From Trachythela sp. YZ-2020 (lineage: Eukaryota > Cnidaria > Anthozoa > Malacalcyonacea > Clavulariidae): 64,000 nucleotides of DNA. The stretch is from contig JADLSH010000020.1 of the NCBI GenBank assembly GCA_016169945.1, positions 434,001-498,000 on the forward strand, in the 5' to 3' direction. Within the stretch, counting starts at the first letter, position 1. Each line of letters opens with the position of its first letter. The notes beneath the pieces were generated by a model, which was not told the origin of the DNA, ran no database searches, and saw only the letters and a list, made by a program, of their open reading frames with translations. Both the position numbers and the translations under genes were made by a program. Shown here piece after piece: positions 23,601 through 38,600 of the stretch.

Positions 23601-26600
23601 TGGTGGGAACTCGAAACTGACACTTTGGCACATTAATGGTTAGTCCACTTTCCCGAAGTCGACCAAATAATTGCTCTAGATGTCGGTCATGATCATCATT
23701 GTCGACGCCACCGATGTAGATGTCATCACTGATATTCTTAACACAGGGTATGCCACGGATTGCATCACCAACTTTCTTCTGAAATATTTCAGCTGCGCAT
23801 GAAAGTCCAAAGTTAAGACGTTTGTATCTAAATAATCCTATATGGGTGGAGAAGGTTGTCAATGGTTTTGACTCAGGGTGGAGTGGTATCTGATGGTAAC
23901 CTTGATTAAGATCAATTTTGCTGAAGACTTTACAGCCGTTTAGATCATGCACAACATCATCAATGGTGGGGATTATATGTCGCTCTCGGACGATGGCTTT
24001 GTTAAGTGCTCGCATATCAACACAGATTCTTATCTCATTGGGTTTATGAGGTTTTGGTACAATGACTATTGGTGAAACCCAAGGTGTAGGGCCTTCGGCA
24101 CGTTCGATTATCCCTTCACTTTCAAGCTGTTCTAACTTTCTCTCCACTTGTTTTCTAACATGAAATGGGATGCGGCGATGTGGTAATGCCACTGGTTTGA
24201 CAGATTCATCTACATGTACTCGTACGGGTGTACCTTTGTATTCCCCCATTCCATTTGTAAGACTAGGAAAGTCCTTAAGAAAATCAGGAGCATTGGGTGG
24301 TAGACTTGCATCAGGTTGGTTAATTACACTAACAGCTTTGATAAGATTTAACTTTTGCGATGTTGACCAACTAAGAATGGAATTTGAAGATCCGTTTGCC
24401 ACATAGAATACTTCATCCGCTGAACCCCGACCACTTTTCACCTTTGCATGAAATTTACCACTCAGGTTTAAGGGATTGCTACTCATGTATGGATATACTT
24501 TGGTTTTAGTCTCTGATAATTGTGGCTTTGGGTTTAAACGGTTGAAATCATGTTCACTCAGTATGTTCACTGTTGCCCCAGAATCTGCCATTACACTAAT
24601 TATCGTGTTATTAATTTGTACTTCAAAAATAGGTTTATCAATTTGGTTTACTTGGGCACCTGTGGTAAATGTATATTCTTCACTGTTATCACTGTCACAT
24701 TTCTCGACATACATTGTCTCAATGGGATGATCTTGTGGGGTCACAGATTTGGCATTGTGTTTACCTGTTGGTTGTTTAGAATCATTGTTGTTTTGCTACG
24801 ACAAACTTTGGAATAATGATTCAACTTGCCACACTTGTGACAACTTTTTCCTTGTGCAGGACATTTATTCTGATGTGGAAAATTACCACCACACAATCCA
24901 CATTTAGTCTTGTTCGACTGTTTCTTTTGATAAGAATTTTTCTTAAATTTCGGATATTTACCAGAATTGTATCTGCCTACTGCATGCGATTGCTGTTTTT
25001 CCATTTCACTAGTTTGTTCATTAGCAGTTTCCATAGCTCGAGCGGATTTAAGTAAGTTTTCTAGGGTCAAGCTTTGTTCAATTGCTTTTCGTCTAAGTCT
25101 AAGTGATGAAGTTCCTTGAATAATTTGACGTTTTACTTCAACATCTACGTTGGAAAATTCACATTTTCGTGCAAGCAGTTGTAAACGAGTGTAAAATTCA
25201 TTAATGTTCTCACCTGACTTCTGCGTTTGTTGTCGAAATACATAAACGTGATGGTCAATACATTTCTGCGGCTCGAAGTAGTCTGTCAGGACCTTGACAC
25301 ATATTTTGAAGACATCGGTTCCTTCGGTTGGTTCTGGTACGTTGAGAGTTTCAAATATGTCACACGTTTCTTCTCCCACATAATGCAACAACATGGCTTT
25401 CTGCTGAGAATCTTTGGTGATATTCATCGCTTCAAACATGTTGTTTAAACGTTTGATATATTTATCAAAACGAGTAGGTGCTGTTTCCCTCGGATGCAAC
25501 TCGAATTCAGGGAAGTTCGGTAGGTTTATTGATGTCGCCATTTTACAAACAACTGCTATCTTTCTCTGTTCGATAGAAGTTATTGCATATCTAACATATA
25601 ACTCGCTATCCTATCCTCGTCGCCATTTGTGAGGTTTCTTGTTATATAAAATGCTTTATTGATTACAGCTCAACGGTTATGTACATACTCCTCGTATGAA
25701 ACTTACAAAGTCTTTCTTATACCCAGCGATGCTTTGCGGGTTCAGTTAATTATGCAATAGCATACATTATAATACATTAATTAAACATTACAATCTGGAC
25801 TATCGAGTATTGTTTATATGCCTTGAACCTCTGCTTGTCTAATAGAATAATAAGAATTAAAAGTGCTTCCAGTTTAAATTTGCCAAGCACTGCAGGATTT
25901 CTTCGCGTGTAACACCGGTTTTCTTCTGTAATAACACTAAACCTGCAATAAACCAACCAAGGATTGCCCTAACTGCACTTCGATTAAGGAAGAATATTTA
26001 AAACTGAGTGAGGTGCGTATAGGTTTCCTCCTGTTGTGACACTGGACGAATAAGTGTCGTAGCACTTACTGGACTTCTATATAAACAGGACTGTTTAGAA
26101 CTGTTAGCCAATAAGGGTATTTTAATTAGTTAATTTAGCTAAAGTTTCCTGTTTACTGGCCCTCAAGGGAGAGCAGTTAGAATAGAGTTAAACATCCCGT
26201 AAACTGCAATGTTAAAGCCAGCTAAATCTTGTCATGTTTATGAATTTTCTGAATATTTTCTATCGATATACATAGATCGTAAATTTGGGGAAAAGCCGAG
26301 AAAATGGCATCCGTATCGTCAGTTTGGTGACGGGAAAAAGGCAAAAGAAAATATCTCCGAAAACATCTGGGAAAGAAAACATCTGAAACATTCAGAATAT
26401 CAAGATGCTGCTGGGGTGAAATTTCCATCCGCTACAGGTAATCAGTCTCACTCAGAATTTTTATAACAGTAATTATATTATATAATCTTTAGGATAATAT
26501 AGATTAATAGATATCTCGTTAAAATTGTGGTTAAATAACTTTCTCAAACTCAGTATACATTAGTACAATAATACACGAGCAACTGACTACAAAGAAAATT

Positions 26601-29600
26601 GACACGGCATCATTGTCTTGATATCGCGGTAATGAATGCCCATAGGCACCGATTTAAATAAACTTTCATGCTGTCTCGTTTTCCAACACACTTTTCGGGG
26701 TTTAATTCGAACTATAATAAAGTAGGCCACTATAGCCCTATTTTACTTTTTTGTTACCGACATTTGAAAATTGTGGTAAACCAGTGGCGTACTGGCTTGT
26801 GTTCGCCAGGGTAGGCCAGCTGGATATTTTGCGCCCCACTGTAATATGTGTATGGTTGAGCGTCGTAGACGCAAGACTTCTAGGGGGGTCCGGGGGCATG
26901 CACCCCCGGGAAAATTTTGAAATTTAGAGTCCCTGAAATGCTATTTCGTTTTGGGTGGCGATTTGACGAAATTCTGAGAATTATAAAACAACGTATAAAA
27001 TAAAAATGCGCAAGAAACAACACATTCGGGAGTTTGAATAAATATATAAACAATTAAAGAAAAGTAGCCGGCGAACATTCATGAAGTAGACGGTGAACTT
27101 ACCAGTGATCGTAAGACTTCACATTTCACAATTAACAATTTACATCCTTTGAGATATTACAGACTGGACAGTAATGCTTGTAGTTGTAGGTAGCATTGTG
27201 AATTTTTAATCCTCGTATAAGTCGTATTTTGACTAACAGGCATATCGGAAATCACTAATATTTATCGGATAATGGCGCCCCCTAAAAAACGCTGGGGGAC
27301 CATGGCCCCCCGGCCCGCCTGCCAGCACGCCACTGTGGTAAACGTCTCCATAAATATTTAATCAATGTTAAACCACATCTTTATAGTATGCGTTTCTTCT
27401 TTCTATATCTAGACAAAAAGTTTACCCGAAGCTTGGATGCTAACTGGAGTCCTGACACAGCATTAAGAAATGCAGAACAATCGCGCAATTGGGAGGATGG
27501 ACTGGGGCATGGTGACGCAGAAAAGAACGCGTGGTATGCTAATAAGTTAGAGCGCATGAGATCAAATAAGAGAAGATATTTTAAAGATATAGAGGATAAA
27601 GTTGCCGTCGAGGAAGGAAAGGAAGCAAAAAGGATCGAATTTCGAAGGTGGGTATATTATAATCTAGAGGACACGCAGAGACTGCATACTTCTGCCAGCA
27701 AATTAATTCAAGTATGTTCGAAGCTGTTCTTCCTGGAGGCCCTGGACCATCCTTGTCCTTGGCCTATGGCCATTAGCTCCACAAATTTTCGTAATAAAAT
27801 TTTGATATGTTTTACTATCGTGCTACAGACAAACACACACAAAAAAACCCAGGTGAAAATATAACCTTCTTGCGGAGATAATTACTAGTTGCCGCATGGT
27901 TATCCATTAACTTAAGGTGGTATATTACCGATTAAAGTATGCATGTGCATCAACCTAGACCTTCTATTTGTATTTCAGCATTTTTAGCGCATCTGGCGTC
28001 ATGAAGTCGGTTAACCTGCAAATCATGCGCCACCTGCTGAGTAAAGGCCCTAGGCCTAGGCATTGATCACCTTGAACGTTTTTCATCTACCGTACTAGAG
28101 CTCGGTTTGTTGAGGTTTGGGTTTATGTGCGCCTTTCACCTCTGAGTCTTGAGTTCGATTCTCGCTGAGGACTATACTCATCACACTCATGTGAAAAGAG
28201 TAAGTCAACGCTCTGCCGAAAGTCGTGGGTTTTCTCCGGGCACTCCGGTTTCCTCCCACAGGGAAAGTTGACTGGGTGGGTTAGGATATACAGATTAGGA
28301 AAGTAATATCACAATTGTTGTAAAATAGATAATGTAGGCTACGTACATAATATAGTTAAGCGAGATACTTGATGTAATCGGTCACTGAAAAGCCCCAACG
28401 GGGAGTGAGCTGAATAACGAATGTAATGGAATGTAAAACGTGATTCATAATTCTCATAGTTGGATGACACATGCGAAGAAACTTATGGGTTTTGGCACTA
28501 AACCAGAATCTGAATTACGCCAAGAAGTTATGTTTTCACCTGCATGCATGGGTTTGTTTGTTTGTGTAAACTAAAAAATATCAAGCACTTTAATACGAAA
28601 TTTGTGGAACTAATGGCCATAGCTCAAGGCCATAGTTTGTCTTCCTTTCCCAGGCTGAAAATAATTGAATGCAAATGCAGTTTTCTGAGTGCCCTCTGGT
28701 TCTTTAGCCCCATACAGACGAGCATGTTTTTCTTGACAAGTTCCTTGACGAGTTTATCTGTTCGTGTGTACGGCAAACAAGTTTTTCGATCAATTTGTCT
28801 ATATTTACCCATTTTGTTGATATTTACCCATACACCATATACTGGCATCCGGCTCCCATCATATATACCGAACTTGCGGTTGACGCTCAGCAACTGGACT
28901 CTGTAGCTCAGTTGGTTAGAGCGCTGCACCGGAATCGCAGGGCCGCATGCTCAATTCCTGCCAGAGGGCCTAAGTTGCATTTTTCGCAACTGCTCCTGGC
29001 TAGGTCTAAAAAATGTATATAAATTTCCGTTCGAGTATTCCATCTACTAACATCTTCTAAAGAGAGCAGTTTATACAACTCCTAGAGCTGTCCATGAGTA
29101 AAATATTTGTTTTCAAATTTTACCCAGGGATAAGATGACTGAACGTGAGGAAGACATGGCCGAGGCGGACGCAGAACAAGACAAACTTAAAACAACAAGG
29201 ATGGAAACAAAGAGAGCGAAACAAGCAGAAATATTGAAGCATGAAAAAGATCGGACTGACAAGGCAGAGAAATGGAAAACGGATCGTATTGAAGCATTGA
29301 AAGAAAGACAAGTGAAATTTGCAGAGATTGAGGAGAGCCATGAAACCAAACATGATACCAAGAAAGCCCGAAGACAGGTGAAGTTGTATTAATTTGGATT
29401 AATCTATCGACCAGCCAACCGACCGTTTGACTTACATCTAACAAACGACTGAAAGAGTAACTGACTTGACGACCGAATGACTAATGCCCCGTTTACATGA
29501 GACCGGGGCGAAAATCATTAAACACTTTGTTGCGTATAATATCAAAATTGCAGTGCACAATTGATGTAAGTTGTTTATCTTGTCTGCCGTTGTTTATTAT

Positions 29601-32600
29601 TAGTGATGTGCTTAAAATCAGACCGGTCTGAGAATAATTTGTTTTTACATCCATCTCGCTCCGAATTCGTCCCGGTCTGAAGATAGTCGGTTCGGTCCAG
29701 CGAGCGGGATGACTTCAGACCGGTCTGAGCAATTCGTCGTCCCGGTCTCATGTAAAACTTTACTATAAATAATACTATGGCCGAAATTAAATCGTCTGGT
29801 TTGACCTCGTTCCGATCTCATATAAACGAGGCATAACTAAATAATGACGGACTGATTGACTGACAAACCAACCAACGATGACTGAATCATTATAATTGGC
29901 CAACGGATTGACTAGCCAACAACTGAATGTCTAACTGAACAACTTAGTGTCTGAATAACTGACTATAACCAACCAGTTGGCGAGTGCTAAAAGGATCAAT
30001 TTCGGGGAAGCCCTGGTGCAGATTCCTCCCTCAATAAAAACTAACCATTTAGCATTAACCGTAACTATAACTAACACTCGGCGACCTTTGTAAGATCTGT
30101 ATGCTAAATTTTATGAAATTTTTATCAGACTGACTGCACATTCCATAAGCAATAGGGGGTCTGCCAGTCCGGAGACTGCTGGTACCCCCAGAAAATGTTA
30201 GGGATGGATCAGCATGATCTGATAGGGGGGGTGCTAAGCGGGTGCTGGTCATGAAGCAGGTGTGGTCGGCGTCCGAAGCAGGGTGTGGCCGGCATCCGAA
30301 GCAGGGTGAATCATCACTAAGGACCCACTGCACGGTCAAGGGGGTCATCTTGTCAGAAACGTTTTGAAAAATATGATTGCCTAGATGGTCAAAAAGGCCT
30401 ATCAATGGCCAGATACTTGATTTTTATTTGCCCTGTCAAATCCAAAATTCAGATTTGATATGGAATTTGCACCCCCCCCTGCACCCCCCAGTAAATCCAT
30501 CCCTGGAATATGTTACGGCTGACAACCTTTAGCTTGAGCACGAAAAGCAATTTATGACAAGACTTTTTAAAACGAATCAGGATTTATTCACAGAAGACTA
30601 GAATATAGTCTTCAACTGAATAAACTGATATGAATAAAGTTTCTACAATCCAGTTTAAAACCAATATTAAAAATATGCGCTTTTTCATTACTTATCTATA
30701 AGGCTAAGTGGGTGATGTAAATTGATTTCGAAAGTTTTAGTGGGTTAAGTTCTATGAATTAAGAATTAAGAAGAACAATAAATGCTATCACTGTACAGTT
30801 TTATTGTTTATCACTGCACAAATTGGCTATCACGGCACACTAAAATCACGTTGTAAAACCTGTTAAGGCTTGTAAACACAATAAACCAAACCAAGTGGTC
30901 AACTGCCAGACTAGTGATTGACAAACCAACCAATTAGCTTCGAATTTGCGCGAACTTTGGATCAACCCCTCGTGAATCAAAGTCATTTTCGACTTTGACA
31001 GCCTTGTAAATAATTCCACCTGTTACTGAAAAGTGTTAAGTAAAATAAGAAATATATTTCGATCTAACAAGCAATTAACGGACAAGATAGTCTAGTGGAT
31101 ACCAAGATAGTATAGCTTCGCACGTGCCACAACTATAGATCAATCCTTGGTCATTTTAGACTTTGACATCCTTGTTTATTAATTCCACCTGGTACAGAAA
31201 GGGGTTAAGTAAAATAAGAAATATATTCTTACAAGCAACCGACAAGATAGTCTAGTGGATACTTCGTAGCTTCGCATGTGCGACAACTAAGGATCAACCC
31301 CTAGTGGATACCAAGATAGTATAGCTTCGCACGTCACGTGCCACAACTATAGATCAATCCTTGGTCATTTTAGACTTTGACAGTCTTGTTTATTAATTCC
31401 ACCTGATACAGAAAGGGGTAAGTAAAATAAGAAATATGTATCGATCAAAAAAGCTACGAATAAGTTAGTTTAGTGGATACTTCGTAGCTTCGCATGTGCG
31501 AGAATATACAATTACTTTATGGTTTCCGTGTTTGGATGGCCTGATCCAAACACGCGGGAATGTTGCGAGAGTTAAGAAAAGCGCGCGAAATCTCGAGCCG
31601 AAGGCGAGTGTGTAGTCTTTACCACTAGACTACTTGTTCGTTGTTGCAAACCTAGCGCAACTTATTATCCTGAATTTTTATTCTGCACTGCATAATTAAT
31701 ATTTTTCAAACACCAAAACTACTTCTAAGAGGATTCGAGCCACAACTCTTATACAAATGACCCCGCAGTCTTTACCACTAGACTACTCGTTCGTTGTTGT
31801 ATATAAGCGCTAGCGCAGATATAATGGCTATCGAGTGTGTAATGTAAGTGGGTTTGTATGTTACCCTTAGCCAATCAGCGACAGCTATCTTAAAATGACG
31901 TAATGTTACTCTCTGATCTCTACGTATAACTGGATTGATATATATTTTAAGATGGTGGACTAAAGCAGGGTTTTTTTTAACGTGCAGTTCTACACAAAAT
32001 GTGCAGTTCTAAATCAATTTGTGCAACTCTAAAAAATATTTTGTGCAGTTGAAAAAAATACGAACTTTCAGGATATGGATATTTATTGTAGAAAACTAAA
32101 GTAATCGAAGGAATAAATGGAATACATATAGCTTCAAAAGCAGTACCAGAATTTCGCATAAAAAACTCAACAATATAATTTTTGTTGACAATTTTCAGCA
32201 TCGTTTCTATTTGAAGGAATGAGAATCTCTCAATCTCTCATGTTATGATATTCTCATAACAAAGCATTGCTTTTACACCAAAAGCTCAGTCTGTTTAGAT
32301 GGGATATTTCAAAAAATGTCTCCGAAAATGCAGGAAATCAAGCCACAGAAACTCAAAAATACAAAAATTTTCTGGGGAGGGCCCCCAGACCCCCAACCAC
32401 ATCCACACACCCTCAATATACCACATTCTTGTTAGGTCCCTTTTCGTTGATGCCCCCCCCCCACTAACCATTTCTTGAAAAAGGCCCTGGCATGTTGGGA
32501 CAGTATGACAAAATGTGCAGTTCTAAATTTTTCTTAAAAAAAACCCTGGACTAAAGAGCGAGAATTGTAAACATGACCAATTTTTTACAATATTACGATG

Positions 32601-35600
32601 GAAAATATACATCAGAGCAATAACATTTTTCATTTTGTACTTTTTTTAACATGGCGAATGTTGAGGGAGTATTTTTGGTATATAATGGAATATTTTGATT
32701 ACTTTTGTCCCGGTGATAAATCTAGACACTGGTCACATATCCACAGGCAAAAGCCAACTTTAAACCACTAGGCCGTCAGCTAGTGCACCAAAACGTTTAG
32801 TTTCATTGGACACCTCGCTAAGCTAAAAGAACTTTACATATTCTTATAGATTAAAACACGCTGAATCCAAATCTAAAAAGTTTTATTGTTTATCACTGCA
32901 CAAATTGGCTGTCACGGCACACTAAAATCACGTTGTAAAACCTGTTAAGGCTTGTAAACACAATAAACCAAACCAAGTGGTCCACTGCCAGACTAATGAT
33001 TGACAAACCAACCAATTAGCTTCGAATTTGCGCGAACTTTGGATCAACCGCTCGTGAATCAAAGTCATTTTCGACTTTGACAGCCTTGTAAATAATTCCA
33101 CCTGTTACTGAAAAGTGTTAAGTAAAATAAGAAATATATTTCGATCTAACAAGCAATTAACGGACAAGATAGTCTAGTGGATACCAAGATAGTATAGCTT
33201 CGCACGTCACGTGCCACAACTATAGATCAATCCTTGGTCATTTTAGACTTTGACATCCTTGTTTATTAATTCCACCTGGTACAGAAAGGGGTTAAGTAAA
33301 ATAAGAAATATATCTCTTACAAGCAACCAACAAAATAGTCTAGTGGATACTTCGTAGCTTCGCATGTGCGACAACTAAGGATCAACCCCTAGTGGATACC
33401 AAGATAGTATAGCTTCGCACGTCACGTGCCACAACTATAGATCAATCCTTGGTCATTTTAGACTTTGACAGTCTTGTTTATTAATTCCACCTGATACAGA
33501 AAGGGGTAAGTAAAATAAGAAATATGTATCGATCAAAAAAGCTACGAATAAGTTAGTTTAGTGGATACTTCGTAGCTTCGCATGTGCGAGAATATACAAT
33601 TACTTTATGGTTTCCGTGTTTGGATGGCCTGATCCAAACACGCGGGAATGTTGCGAGAGTTAAGAAAAGCGCGCGAAATCTCGAGCCGAAGGCGAGTGTG
33701 TAGTCTTTACCACTAGACTACTTGTTCGTTGTTGCAAACCTAGCGCAACTTATTATCCTGAATTTTTATTCTGCACTGCATAATTAATATTTTTCAAACA
33801 CCAAAACTACTTCTAAGAGGATTCGAGCCACAACTCTTATACAAATGACCCCGCAGTCTTTACCACTAGGCTACTCGTTCGTTGTTGTATATAAGCGCTA
33901 GCGCAGATATAATGGCTATCGAGTGTGTAATGTAAGTGGGTTTGTATGTTACCCTTAGCCAATCAGCGACAGCTATCTTAAAATGACGTAATGTTACTCT
34001 CTGATCTCTACGTATAACTGGATTGATATATATTTTAAGATGGTGGACTAAAGCAGGGGTTTTTTTAACGTGCAGTTCTACACAAAATGTGCAGTTCTAA
34101 ATCAATTTGTGCAACTCTAAAAAATATTTTGTGCAGTTGAAAAAAATACGAACTTTCAGGATATGGATATTTATTGTAGAAAACTAAAGTAATCGAAGGA
34201 ATAAATGGAATACATATAGCTTCAAAAGCAGTACCAGAATTTCGCATAAAAAACTCAACAATATAATTTTTGTTGACAATTTTCAGCATCGTTTCTATTT
34301 GAAGGAATGAGAATCTCTCAATCTCTCATGTTATGATATTCTCATAACAAAGCATTGCTTTACACCAAAAGCTCAGTCTGTTTAGATGGGATATTTCAAA
34401 AATGTCTCCGAAAATGCAGGAAATCAAGCCACAGAAACTCAAAAATACAAAAATTTTCTGGGGAGGGCCCCCAGACCCCCAACCACATCCACACACCCTC
34501 AATATACCACATTCTTGTTAGGTCCCTTTTCGTTGATGCCCCCCCCCCACTAACCATTTCTTGAAAAAGGCCCTGGCATGTTGGGACAGTATGACAAAAT
34601 GTGCAGTTCTAAATTTTTCTTAAAAAAAACCCTGGACTAAAGAGCGAGAATTGTAAACATGACCAATTTTTTACAATATTACGATGGAAAATATACATCA
34701 GAGCAATAACATTTTTCATTTTGTACTTTTTAACATGGCGAATGTTGAGGGAGTATTTTTGGTATATAATGGAATATTTTGATTACTTTTGTCCCGGTGA
34801 TAAATCTAGACACTGGTCACATATCCACAGGCAAAAGCCAACTTTAAACCACTAGGCCGTCAGCTAGTGCACCAAAACGTTTAGTTTCATTGGACACCTC
34901 GCTAAGCTAAAAGAACTTTACATATTCTTATAGATTAAAACACGCTGAATCCAAATCTAAAAAGTTCTTGTCGAGATACGCTGCAGTTTTTTTTTATTTC
35001 TCAATTGAAATCTTAAAAAATTCACTGTTTTGAACTACGTTATTAGCAATTCCGCGCAAAACTCATTGTTCAAAAAGCGTTTCGTAAGAATCGGACCAAT
35101 AGCCTGCATACCGCCTACAACTCGGGCATATCTCGGGTCATTTTAAGATATACAAAATAGTATGTACAAAACATTTGTAAACAAAATGTTACGTATTTAT
35201 AATTCATATCAGGTTTCCGATAAAAATAAGCTTTTTTCTGATCGTTTGAATGTTTTTTTTGATAGCGATGAAGCGTAATATAGAAACATTAGAGCTTTGT
35301 GAAGATATCGAGGGCTTTGTAAGGCATATTGACAATGGATAATGTAGTTTTCGACGGGGAAACGAAGGCCAACACGAGGATACTTTCTAACTTTCCTGAC
35401 ATTAGCGTTTGCCCTACATGTACTTCGAATACGAAGATCCGTTTAACTTTCAGGTATCTATGGCTATTGCCATAAAGCTTGGCTTATATATCTTCTAGTT
35501 TAATAAATATCATTGCTTCAATAAACGATGCAATTGTGTTTTGGCAAAGCACAAGAATACTATAAATAATCTGAAGACTCGATATCTGCCATCTGCCACG

Positions 35601-38600
35601 GCGTTTGATAAGGTGTTATATCACCAGTGAAACATCAGTTGAAAGCATGTCGACAGGGCAGAATAGCCCAACAGAATATGGACGTGAGAATACAGACGCG
35701 AATCGTGTCACATATATATACATATATCTCCTCTTTTGAATACAGAGGGGATTTGTGCAAGGTGTTGGTACCTTGAACGTTCTTATCTCAAGAAATGAAC
35801 AGTACCAGACAATATTGCAATTTTGTTTCAATTGGAATTGTTTTATTTACAATTAATAATCAGTATTTACAAAATACATTACATTATTACACCCTATCAT
35901 TATTTTGTTTATGTAAAATACCACGTTATTTTCTCTACAAGGCTTTCGATCTGTAAACCCTGATCTATATCTGTGCAAATAATATACATTATATTGTTTT
36001 GCAGTATTTGCACTGATGTATATGTGGCTAACTGATTGAAGGCCTTGCCAAAATTAAGGTTTGCTTTTCTATTGCTGCTTAACAAGTTAACAAGAGGCAT
36101 AATAGATGGGGTAGTCTATCCATTATAAAATAATATTATAAATCTGCCCCACTTTGGTTTTCTATGCCACCTCAAAATTCTGAATACAGCAATCATATGC
36201 CCCAGTCACACAACAATGTAGCAACTGATGAAGACACCTGGGTACAAGACACCTGCAGCTAGAGAGTTCAACGGCTGTTCTTGATGAGGTCTTGGTGGTG
36301 CAGAAGCTACAAATCTAGGGGCAAGGCTGCAAAACTGTTTCCAAGGCTGCAAAACTGTTTCCTGACTGATGTCAAGAAGCAGTCAGGGTCACAAAATTGA
36401 CCAAATAGATATTAAAAACAATGAAATTTAGGGGATAGATTAGGTGTATAAAAATTGTTTATATCAAAGCACATCCCAGGTGTGCTAAAATGTTTACATT
36501 GAGAAATCTCAGGTGCAGCATTGACCAATTCTGCAGTCTGGACAGAACTAAATGTGCTTTGAGGAATAGTGGGCTGACATCCAATACTCAAATGCATCTC
36601 CTTTCATTTATATTTTACTCCAGGAGTGTTTACTGTACAGTACAATCTTAATTAAACTACATACAAATATGAATCTACATAGTAGCAAGACTTTTGGGAT
36701 CTTAAAAATACACAAAACAAATATGCTCTATAATTTAGAACTAATAAATACTGTGTATGTATATTGCAGTGAACAATGAGGAATATAAATAATATATATA
36801 GACATAGTGTTTAGACAAAGCGCAAGTGTATAATATTATAAAGATAAAAACTTGCGCCAAATGTACACAATGGCTTTACATGAAGGTAGAAAAGCAAGAT
36901 ATTGTCATTATTCTTGACCTCAAGAGCAGCAGAACCATTCTTTAGTTAAAAGGTTTTCGTTTGCGCTGGTATCTTGAAAGCTAACTTCCTTCGCGTTGTC
37001 TACTTGTTGAGCAGCCATAAAAGCATTCTTTTGTCCTGTCATAACTTAAAACTATCACTTAAATCAGTAGGAATACAATGGAACACATCTGAAATTCGAA
37101 GTTTAGATGAAACAGGCAGAATAACCGAAGATATGCAATATGATCTTTCTCGCACATTGACAAATCCATAAGAAAATAAAAAACACATGCCTCAAACAGC
37201 TGTCGCCTGTAAGTCGAATCACGGTTAATAGAACTAGAGTGGTCGAATCACGGTTAATAGAACTAGAGTGGTCGAATAGAAACCGGCAGATAATCGGGGC
37301 ATGTTCGTACAGGAAGTATGATTTTTGAAAGATGTGTTTTCGCGAAACTGCTAATAAACATAATCACGCGACAGTGAATTTTTAAGATTTCAATCAAAAA
37401 ATACAAAAAAACTGCAGGGTATATCGACAAGAACTTTTTAGATTTGGATTCAGCGTGTTTTAATCTATAAGAATATGTAAAGTTCTTTTAGCTTAGCGAG
37501 GTGTCCAATGAAATTCGTTTTCTAGCCATCTTTTGGTGCACTAGCTCACGGCCTACACGGAACTAAAGCGTCAAATGAACTTGTTATCTTTAATTAAGAT
37601 ATATTGACAGATGTTTTATCACCTACATCACACCTGTGATATATAGCTTGTAAAATGTTATGGTAGTTTCATAGTTCGTGAAGATGACTGAAGATTAGTC
37701 GAAATGTAGAATTATAATTGAAATTTTTCGGAGTCTCCATTGTATTGTATTTTATCAAAATACTCTGTGGTTACCGAAAATTCTATATACATTATAATAT
37801 GGTCAATGTTTGACTTTTCTATAGTCAACAGCACTTCATATCTAGCTTACTTTTGATATTCGTATGGTCCATGGACAACTAGGCATTTCTTTCCCAAACT
37901 GTTGTGCAAACTAGGGGGCATGTGTGTGTCGCACTCTTGCAATAAACATGTACACAAAAAATAGAATATATAAACAGTAAAAATGTAGCTGAAACTGAGC
38001 CAAACATAAGGGATCAACTGGTAGACTTTTTATGAATTTTGGTTCTAACTATTTTCCTCAACAGATACTGTCTTTTTTAAAGTTATGTAGTAATTTGCAA
38101 AGTACAATATTAATGTTGTAAGAAATGAAACAGTCATTTTCCATGCATTTTGTCTCTTAATTGGTGCATTCATTCTTTAATACTATCCTAATTTTAGATC
38201 CCTTTAACATCAAATATGTTATCATATAATAATAACCTAATCAGTGTAGATTGTTCCGTGATATCTTAATTATTCAGGAGAAATAGTAAAATGTGAATGC
38301 AGTTTTTCGCAGCAACCATGAAATGTTCCTTGCGCAAACACATGTGCGCGCTTAGCGTACCTATTTTTGTATCATTGCGATCAAAAATGGCCCAATGCGA
38401 CGCGATTGAAAATTGTCGGCCGAGAACGCATTTTTCCACAATTGGTAGTTCAGTGCGACGCTATTGTCTTGTGAAATTATTCTCATTTCGTATTCAAATT
38501 TATATACACCAACTATATAGAGATGGCGTAACCCATGGGCTATTTATCAAGTTGGTAAATTCAAAGAAGGTTCAAATCGCAAATTGAGTAATTAACAACG

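Larger units (their letters stand above)
20070..26041 (-). mobile_element. Rearranged Gypsy LTR retrotransposon
   Basis: Read on the minus strand: 5' LTR (26041-25628), gag (25541-24741), protease-RT (24744-23557), RT end-RNase H-integrase (23633-21924), then a direct duplication of the RNase H-integrase segment, and a terminal inverted segment (20070-20327 repeats 20808-20551). No 3' LTR is seen. It lies antisense in intron 7 of the VWA gene. Confidence 0.85.

Noticed and set aside
28896..28975. Possible tRNA gene
   Set aside because: Box A is good but box B is decayed, the acceptor stem does not pair, and two further copies carry the same downstream SINE body.
29113..29444. Minus-strand Ser/Leu/Phe-rich frames at exon 10
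   Set aside because: Shadow of the charged coiled-coil exon on the plus strand.
31977..32201. 74-codon minus-strand frame, repeated at 34065-34289
   Set aside because: Identical only because the 2.08-kb unit is duplicated; no domain, no splice context.
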